From contig JADANN010000420.1 in the NCBI GenBank assembly GCA_018806985.1, positions 1,582,501 through 1,646,500 of the forward strand: DNA of 64,000 bases, read 5' to 3'. The DNA comes from Angiostrongylus vasorum (taxonomy: Eukaryota > Nematoda > Chromadorea > Rhabditida > Metastrongylidae). Below are positions 56,306 through 64,000 of this stretch, one piece after another (the stretch's first letter is position 1; each line of letters opens with the position of its first letter). A model generated the notes under the pieces. That model did no database searches, had not been told where the DNA came from, and worked only from the letters and a program-made list of their open reading frames with translations. A program made the translations under genes and the position numbers.

Positions 56306-59300
56306 TCATAAAGCAGATGTTGCCGCTGTTCTTTTTTTCAACTCCGCCTCAACAGCACGTAACTGCTCCATAAGTTCACGTTTGCGCCGCTCCCTATCTG
56401 TTAAACCTAAATGGCTCTTAATTATTTAACAAAGACAAAAATATGGAAACTACACAACGGCATAACGAAAATTTCGGAATATGAAAAGGCGGAATTTCTC
56501 ATAAACACTTGCTTTCATTACTACGCTTCGTCTTCTTCTTTGGTGGACTTCGATCGATCTTTGACCGTCCTTCTGATGAGCGTATTTCTGATTCTCGCAA
56601 TTTTCGAGCTTGTCTTTCGACGACGTCATTGATTACTGGTAACGGAGGTGGAGGCGGCGGAGGTGTTTCAGATTTCTCCCGCGAACGATGCCGCCCCCCT
56701 GCTTCGTCAAGTGGCGGTGGAGGTGGTGGAGGTGATGGTGAAGGTGATATTGCACGCAGCTGAGGTGAAGGAGACTTCCTCTTCCCTCTTGATGAGCTTT
56801 TGTTACGACTGCGCCCTTTATCCTTCTCATCCGAATCCGACATAGATGAAATGTTCCTAATAATTTGGATATTTTGGTTAAATTCCATCTTTCATGTTAA
56901 ATATTGAACAGATATGAAAAAGACTTACTTATCTAACGGCATCGTCGCATTCCTTTTATTGCCAAGCACCCGATATTTAGCTGGTAGGGTTGGCGATGGA
57001 GACCGATTTGGTGAAGAACTTGATGAGGACGACGACATAACTGAGGCACTGCGACTAACCGAGCGACCCGATTCTGACTAAAAAATGAAGCAATCGTCTT
57101 GTTCGCAACCCCCACTTCTAGAATTATCATCGTCATTATCTAAAGAATGGTAAACAACGCGCTTTAGCTCATTCGAATTCGGTACGAAGAAATCGAATCT
57201 TCTTGAAATGCCACATTAAAGGCTAAATTCAGAATTACTAACATCACTAATATTTTGGGCCCCTCGATTGATAATTCCGTCCAAAGCTTCATCATCATCA
57301 TCGTCAGAAATGCGGCTTTGACTGTTTTTTGCAAAATCTGGTTTCTAAAACACACCACACAGCATGAAATATTTAAAAACTAAATTAGAAAAGAACAACA
57401 AGACTAGTACTGTAATTCAAAAAGTATCAGAGAAAAAAAAGAAAATGCTTACATCGGATTTTCTTGAGTAGGCACTATTGCGTCTAGTTTCCAAATTTGG
57501 ACGCGCAGATCTAAAAAATATTATACATAACTAACGATTACATTATCCAGTAATAACAGAAAACAGAGTAAGACAGAGAGGAACCTTGATGTACGGTCAT
57601 GAGAAACCGAGGAACGACGTCTTTTGGGAATACGATATCCAGTGATATCACCTCGTGGCGGCGAAAGACGTCTATCTGTCTGAAGATTTTAGGACATTAC
57701 GATCACTACATATTCTCTTTATCTTGGATCTACCACGAAATTTATGCCAAACCTTCACAGTGACAAAAACCGAAGACTGGAAACGAAAGCCCGCTAAGAA
57801 TACAAGATTGGATAAAGTTCCAAGCTATATGCAAAAAAATAAAGCCACCTTAACCATTGTTGGAGAGCGCGACCTTCTTTGAACACGGGATGACCCTGAT
57901 GATACAGCAGCACGCCTTATCTTTTCCTTACTGTTGGATGAGCTCGTTCTAGAAAAAGAAGAGTATATGATTAACAACTAGTATTAGTACGCTACAATAT
58001 TAATTAATGCGCCAAAAGCACAGCACTTTTACTAAAATACGAGAAAGATCGTTTCTATTACTGCAAAGCGTAAATTGAACACACGAGCTATTGCTACTTG
58101 ATCTCTCGCGTTGTTTTCCACCACTATTCTTATTCCGCGACCAACACTTTGTCTTCTTTTTCCGTGCCCATGGATCTGTTACATCACCCATAGCACTTCC
58201 ACCTTGAGCTGCCTTTTTTTCTTCACATTCTTATCGCATTCTTTATTCAAGTTTGTTGCTATGGAACTTTTCCGCGGACTTCGATTTGGTGACAATGAAG
58301 AATCACTGCTGATAGGAGATACATCAAGAGAGGGTGATAACCTATAAAACGAAAAATTTAATTAAGAATACAAACACACAAATACTAAAGGATTACTCCC
58401 AGCTAACCTTGAACTACGAGTTTCTTTAGTTAATGGTTTGTTTGATGACAAATCATGACTTGGATGATAAGCGGAGTCTTTAGCCTTGTCCTGACGAGAC
58501 GGCTGTTGATTGCTGCTACCAGTGCCTACGTTTCGTTGCCCATCATAACGACGAGGCTGTGGTCGTCCACAGGGGTAGCGGACCTGTGGTCCCAAATCTA
58601 AACGTAGTTGTTGAGACCGGCACTACTAACAACTTGTATAATACATATTAAATGATCACAACAAACATAGATCATGCAGGCGTACAATCGTAAGCGATCA
58701 CTTCTAGAAGAAGGAAATCGGTAACCAAATTACAATGATAATCCATTCACCAAAGAAGTAACTCCTACCCTTAATTTCTCTTCGCTCTCGGTAAATTCCA
58801 GAATCCCTGAACCGTCCACAGTCTACGTTGTGTCGAGATGCAACGGAATCGTCATCTTCAGAATAGCAAGGCGAACCACGAGTCGCACTACGCACACCGT
58901 CTGACACAAAGTGCACAATGACTACCACCAAACAACAAGTGCTGCTTATTTTATAAACGCAGCACTGAAATTCTGTCCACTTCTTAAACATCACAGTACA
59001 AAACAAGTTATTTTCAACGAAAATAAAAAGGATAAAGTAAAGCGACAACTTACCCCTATTCGATGATGACCGTCCCTGATATCGTGGAGGTGCAAGCGTG
59101 GCTATATCCAATAACGATGGAATGTGTCGACGAGCTGGAGGAGATGGCCTCAAATAGAGATATAATCACGAGAACGCCGGATTTTTGACAAGCGCCGATA
59201 ATTTTCAGTAGTTGCCGCACTTATAGCATAACGAACTTACGGAAGGGACATTGTGCCATCGTTCTCCAACATCATATACAATATTACAGTTACTCTACTT

Positions 59301-61496
59301 TCCAACTGAAATTTTAAAGAACAATACGGTTGAAAAGAAAGTAAAAAAGGTATAAACACAAGCGTAACACCCGCCAACTTCAACTAGGTACTAGCCTGCT
59401 CGAAAATTGATATCCGATTGGTAATTTCATTGTTCTTGCAACTTTTTAGCAAAAGTTTTTCCTTTTCTGTTGCTGTACTATTATACAACATTACAAAGAT
59501 CATTTACTGAGTTTCATAAACTAAATCATAAATTGTGCTGTTGACAAGTTCTTAAAGCTGGGATTTCATATATCGAAACGGCAATTTCGACAAATCTGTT
59601 TCTACAAATTAAAACCGGGGGTCGGCACCGCAAAAGGTCTGGAACATTAATGAGGTATGGGACTAAAGAAGTGTTAAGGAATGGGTGATGACACATTGGT
59701 TTCGAAAATTTGGTCATGGCGAGTTCGACTTCGAAGACACGACAAGTAGCAGAGGCCCTCCTGCTAATGATAATGACGACTTTAAGGCTTTCATGGCAAA
59801 TACTCACACAACTTGAGAACTTGCATAAGAACTCCATGTAAGCTCCACAAGTGTTTTGAAGCACTGGAAGATAACTGGATAAAGTCGTAGAAGTTCGACA
59901 AATGGATAACGCATGAATTGAAAAACAACCAAAGAAATCGTCGTTATGAAGTATCGTCGGCGCTTCTTTTTCGCAACAGGAACGACCTATTTCTCAACTG
60001 TATAGCGACGTGCAATGGGAAGCGGACCCGTGATGAACGTTTCCCAAGACCGGAAGAAGGGAATGCTAATTGTTTGGTGGTTTGCTGTTGTTTAATCAAT
60101 CACAGCTTCCCGAATCGGGATGAAAGGATTACGGCGGAAAAGTAACATATATCAAATCGACGAAATGCATAACATAGTTCAACGGATGCGCATCGCATTT
60201 ATCAAGAGAAAGGAACCAATCGTTCTCAATGACAATGCACAGGCACATCTCATATACAGACCATGCAAAAGTGGAACAAGCTCGGATACGGAACTCTGCC
60301 TCGTACTAGATCCTTGTTTGACTTCTTATCTATCTTCGAATACTACTTGTTCAAGCATCTCGATCATTTCCCTTTCGAGAATGCTTCAGAAACCAAGCCG
60401 ACGCCGAAACTGCCTTCATTAACTTCATCCCCTTGAAGTAAAGCTCAGCATCCAAATAAATATAAACTATAAATGAACAGGTTTTTGTTGGCAAGAATAG
60501 GAAAATTCTAATGGCCTTTATTTCTACCAATCAAACTTATTCTGATCTGAGATACCACTTTGAAAATACAGGATGAAATCGGACATTAATCTCCTGAGAA
60601 CCGAATATTTGCGAAGAGCTCATGTCCTCCTGGATGAAACCCATTTGTCTAGTCACTCAAGACAGGTACTACGGTGGAAAACAGTAAAAAAGAACAATAT
60701 GTGGAGTCCTGAAAATTGTAGTATGTAGGATGAGCAAGCTCCCTTAAAAAGGGGGCGACAAAAAGAAATTGTAGGCTACAGAACTCAGGACATGTCATCA
60801 CACTGAGATAACCAAACTTATGTCATGTCAGCAAAGACCCGTAGGTTTCGATACCTATACCTTTACGAAGATTTACCAAAAGGTATTTTCACGATATATT
60901 TTCGAAGTCATAGAAATAAATCTTCTACCTCGTATCCGCTAACATTAATCCATGCAGTCACGAGTATGTTATGTTACAATCTTAACTTATTATTTACTGC
61001 CTACTCTTTTTTAATGGCAGGGTATATTGCGAAATATAACTTTAACGAAGCTGAGATATTTGCAAAACTCTGGACCGCAGGTGCCTATGGTGGGGAACGA
61101 ACGCACTATTGTCCTTTCCGAGGAGTAACGCGTTCACCACCACACCATGTGGGTCCCTTCGTTTCGCCTGTCTCTCAGCTAGTTCTATCGATCTTTTTGT
61201 CATCAGCAATCACCCGTCAACGGGATTGATCTGAGGGAGCCCAAATCGGCATTGAACCCAGTTAAGCTGAGGCTATAGTTATAATCACAATCTTAAGTTT
61301 ATACTGCCTACGCTAAACTGAATGAACCTGTGAGAGGAAGACTCGTCGTCAGAATCTGAATCCTGTGCATTTCTGTTTCGTTCGCCTGTAGGTGCTGCCG
61401 TCAGACGCTTTGTCTCGAACTCAGGCTCTTCCCTTTTCTTCGATGCTCTTCGCATGGCTTCTCGAGCTTCCCGAAGGCCTCGCTCCCATGAAGTTT
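56306..61496 (-). CDS. ZC3H18-like nuclear RNA-processing factor, N-terminus beyond recognised exons
   Basis: Minus-strand exons with matching phases: 59305-59241, 59148-59054, 58900-58769, 58597-58408, 58341-58085, 57948-57855, 57679-57585, 57510-57453, 57344-57243, 57077-56929, 56856-56522 and 56406-56306 (stop at 56308). A separate upstream exon, 61496-61328, reads [20 protein letters not shown] and [10 protein letters not shown], a hallmark of ZC3H18 (NHN1), which links cap-bound mRNA to the nuclear exosome and export machinery. Further matches are [13 protein letters not shown] near 58150 and the C-terminus [20 protein letters not shown]. The rest is Ser/Arg-rich, with poly-Ser and two poly-Pro tracts. 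The CCCH zinc finger was not found and should lie further upstream. The link between 61328 and 59305 is not in phase as drawn, so an exon is missing there. Exon 58341-58085 is one base short: the frame changes at a run of seven T (58214-58220). Confidence 0.8.
59560..60560 (+). mobile_element. Mariner-type DNA transposon, inactive
   Basis: Plus-strand transposase relic: [14 protein letters not shown] (59700), then [16 protein letters not shown] (about 60095-60140), [17 protein letters not shown] and [11 protein letters not shown] (60210-60250). Order and motifs fit the mariner/SETMAR transposase. The first catalytic Asp (normally in TCDEKW) reads TCNGKR, and several stops and shifts are present. 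Terminal inverted repeats were not recognised. It sits in the large intron of the ZC3H18-like gene, antisense to it. Confidence 0.8.
61020..61295 (-). repeat. SINE family B
   Basis: Reverse-strand copy: GCTGAGATATTTGCAAAACT, GGACCGCAGGTGCCTATGG, GTAACGCGTTCACCACCACA. The extended tail CGTCAACGGGATTGATCTGA is shared with 2881-2985. It lies in an intron of the ZC3H18-like gene. Confidence 0.8.
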
Positions 61497-61588
61497 CTTA
61501 ACAACATACGAAAATCCAAGTCTTTTTTAAAAGAAGTGCTTGTCTTTGCAAACAGTAAGTAAACACCATGTAAATTATATATGTGAAA

Positions 61589-61650
61589 CATATATATATA
61601 TATATTATATATATATATGTATATATATATGTATATATATATATATGTAC

Positions 61651-61680
<30 letters not shown>
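61589..61680. repeat. TA dinucleotide microsatellite
   Basis: About 90 bp of (TA)n with GTA interruptions. Confidence 0.95.
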
Positions 61681-61681
<1 letters not shown>

Positions 61682-62351
61682 CGTTGTAAGTCAATACGGA
61701 GCAACACAGATCTATAACCCAATCTTTGAATTAACACGAATCTCTGCAGAGACATGTAACAACATTTCTTCTACATGACCCCTTTATCCGATACCTGGTA
61801 TAAACCACTTAACCTCGCGACAAATTAGAACGAAACCGTTCACATCAGAGAGATCTGGAATTAGAAGAAATAGCAAGTATCTGTTGGATACTTAGATTAC
61901 TTAACTTTATCAGTCATAAGGATCCAACCGCCTTCTATTCGTTCCGCAACAGTCCTCCCTCTGCCCCCACAATGATGAACTGTTTCCAACATTGTGACAT
62001 GTTAGAGGACCACTCCATGACCCTAAACCACTGGTAGTGCGCCGTTTTTGGTTCGTAAGACATCGTTCAAACATTGTACAAAAATCTCGACGTGGCTGAA
62101 GTGTCAACCAAGCATATTACATCATAAGATGTGACCAATGGGTCCAACAATTGGGAATGGAGACCTAGATTCTTCATCCTCTGTGTGTCGAACTGTGATG
62201 CACAGCTGAGAATTCACCAGCACAATCACGTAAACTGGAAAACTGTTCAACACTAATATTTGAAAATCTGATTATAACAAAACCCAGCAACGGCACGACC
62301 CAATGAACTACCCGTCCTCATCGTTAAGAACAATGAATGAAAGAATACCAG

Positions 62352-62479
62352 AAGTTTCGAGCTCTTTACGTCCCTTAGAACGGGACATGGCAGCCAAACG
62401 CATGATGAGTGCGAAAGGAGATTTCTGGTGCTTGCTTGAATTACTTGGTGATCGACAAGACTATATGTTGCTCAAATAA
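62352..62479 (+). CDS. Probable terminal exon, gene unknown
   Basis: After an acceptor (AATACCAG) a 41-codon frame runs VSSSLRPLERDMAAKRMM, then GDFWCLLELLGDRQDYMLLK, and stops at 62477-62479. AATAAA overlaps the stop codon (62475-62480), giving a very short 3' UTR as seen in some nematode genes. The upstream exons were not identified. It would run antisense to any 5' exons of the ZC3H18-like gene. No family recognised. Confidence 0.4.
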
Positions 62480-62854
62480 AAGGCGAATTTGCAAAAATCT
62501 TCTTTTTTCTTTCTTCTTTGAGTCTTTTGAGCAAGCTCTCTGCATCATCGAGACTTCACGGAAAAATGAGTGTAGTGAGTGAGTTTGTAATTCACTGCAG
62601 TCCGGCTCGAACAACTAAAGGCGTTGTGGATTCTTCTGCCTAACCCTTTTCCTAAAAAGATTATAAAGATTCGATGGAAAAGCCACGACTTCATACTGAA
62701 ATTGCGATAACAATCAGCTAAAAAACCCTATACAGGGCGGTACTATTACTTTGTTGAGAAGGAAAGATGAAGGATGATAAATATTCTGATAAGGCTGCGA
62801 TCATCCCTATGCTGTCAAACGTTTTTTTCTAGGTTGACAAAGATTATGACAAAG

Positions 62855-63115
62855 TTTACCAGGCTCCTTGGAACACACACGTGGAATCGACCTCTCGCCC
62901 ACGGCCCACCAAGCCTTCCATCCCTCTGGGGTCGGCAAATTGGTACCAGACTTGTCTGCGATGATAGCAGCACTGGCTTGATACATCGGTAGGCCACCTC
63001 GAGTCATTGTAAAGGCCAGATATGCATTCAATCACCTCCAACGATGCTTAGTGAAGTCGAATGCAGAGCGCATCCTTCAGCGACTGATCAACGCCGAGAG
63101 CTTAATCCTTTTATC
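62855..63115 (+). repeat. SINE family A, head truncated
   Basis: Starts at ACACACACGTGGAATCGACC (B-box region) and keeps the full body to GCCGAGAGCTTAATCC. Confidence 0.85.
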
Positions 63116-63239
63116 TTCTATACTAGTATTCACGACAGACTTCTAACACCCAGGATACGACTCGGATTCGATTTCCTGCATAGCCAACTAACTGGTTGAG
63201 CTTCATCAATATAGTTCGATATGAGTACCAGGATTAGAC

Positions 63240-63960
63240 TTAGAACATAGATGGAGTGAAGCCTCCGTTCATGGAGAACTCATGGTAAGAATGTGAACAG
63301 ATCCAACTGCATGGTTCTCTGATAACAGAGCCCACCTCGTACGTGTACCCTGGGCGTTCGGTGAACATAGAGAACAACGCGAAGGAGGAATCGGACAGAA
63401 GAAAGACAGCAGCATAGGCTGCATCCGTGGCTCTCAAAGAAGTCACCGACTTGCCAACGAATTCAAAACTCCGCGCTAACTCTTTCGACTTAACGATTCT
63501 ACAGACGCTCTGATATGCTGCACAGACGTTGTGAACTGATACTTCAACCACGTCAAGAAATCTGCGCGCCAATCACAGAGCGCTTGAACGATGTCTTCCG
63601 AAAATGAACCAGCACTCACAACGTCTAGCCGGATTTTGCAGTTCAGATCTTCGAAACCTATACCATCTTTGGTACCGAGGAGAACATACATCAATAGCGA
63701 AACGCAAATGAGCCGTTCACAAAAGAACAGCAGGACTCTAAACGGAATGCAACCGCCCCCTTGGACAATCACCTAAACTACAGAGGGACGTATTCGTGCC
63801 TAACGTGAACCACCTGCATTTGCAGATGGGAACGATTTTACGATTACAGAATGGGCCTCGCGGACTTCACCACGTTCGAAGCTAACTACCACCACATACG
63901 ACTGCACGAGAAAGAACCTAATGGAGAACGTGCTAGCACTACTCGTAAAGATAGACAATT
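63240..63960 (+). mobile_element. Second RTE family, C-terminal fragment
   Basis: Plus-strand codons ECEQIQLHGSLITEPTSYVY, GRSVNIENNAKEESDRRKT and TNSKLRANSFDLTIL match the region at 16205-16573 on the minus strand. The distal part matches 15880-16200 and 49430-49870. Several frameshifts; it continues towards the window edge. Confidence 0.7.
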
Positions 63961-64000
63961 CAGGTGTCTAAGTAAGTAATAGGACCATTGGTGATACCAG

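Noticed and set aside
57078..57136. Acidic segment (NDDDNSR) as an extra ZC3H18-like exon
   Set aside because: No donor keeps the frame; leaving it out joins the neighbouring exons in phase 0.

Overview
This is eukaryotic DNA, and the signs point to a parasitic nematode of the strongylid (hookworm-like) type. Coding exons are short and split by introns. Splice acceptors are of the TTTCAG / TTTTAG type, and some introns are only 49-90 nt. One gene encodes the largely nematode DB cysteine module. Most of the remaining DNA is decayed transposable elements: RTE-type LINEs, Penelope-like elements (PLEs), tRNA-derived SINEs and one mariner. No species can be named from the sequence alone, and I found no rRNA gene, functional tRNA gene or CRISPR array.

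Layout. 1-18 kb is almost pure repeat: an RTE on the minus strand (3.0-5.6 kb), a nearly full-length but dead PLE on the plus strand (5.9-9.8 kb) carrying nested SINE insertions, and a second RTE on the minus strand (15.9-17.6 kb). 18-33 kb is sparse, with SINEs, a few candidate exons (24.7-25.3 kb minus, 27.3-27.45 kb minus) and a likely small two-exon gene (30.04-30.34 kb plus). 33.1-35.1 kb holds an unrecognised multi-exon gene on the plus strand with a probable trans-splice acceptor. 35.9-46.3 kb is a DB-module gene on the plus strand. Its six recognisable exons join in phase across two introns of 3-5 kb filled with PLEs, SINEs and a 0.7-kb duplicated block. 46.3-52.5 kb is again mobile DNA. 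52.6-61.5 kb carries three co-oriented minus-strand genes: a ZC3H18-like nuclear RNA-processing factor (upstream), a short membrane-anchored ORF, and the RNase P/MRP subunit POP4 (Rpp29). They may form an operon. A probable terminal exon on the plus strand (62.35-62.48 kb) and another RTE end the window.

The most notable non-gene signal is a family of compact hammerhead-ribozyme motifs in the PLE terminal repeats. At least ten copies lie on both strands. The best, at 43512-43552 on the minus strand, has a perfect 6-bp stem I, a perfect 4-bp stem II and a diminished stem III. Two terminal repeats form a 0.56-kb hairpin insertion flanked by a 9-bp direct repeat (38826-39400). Another PLE has produced a roughly 0.6-kb inverted repeat inside an intron of the DB gene.
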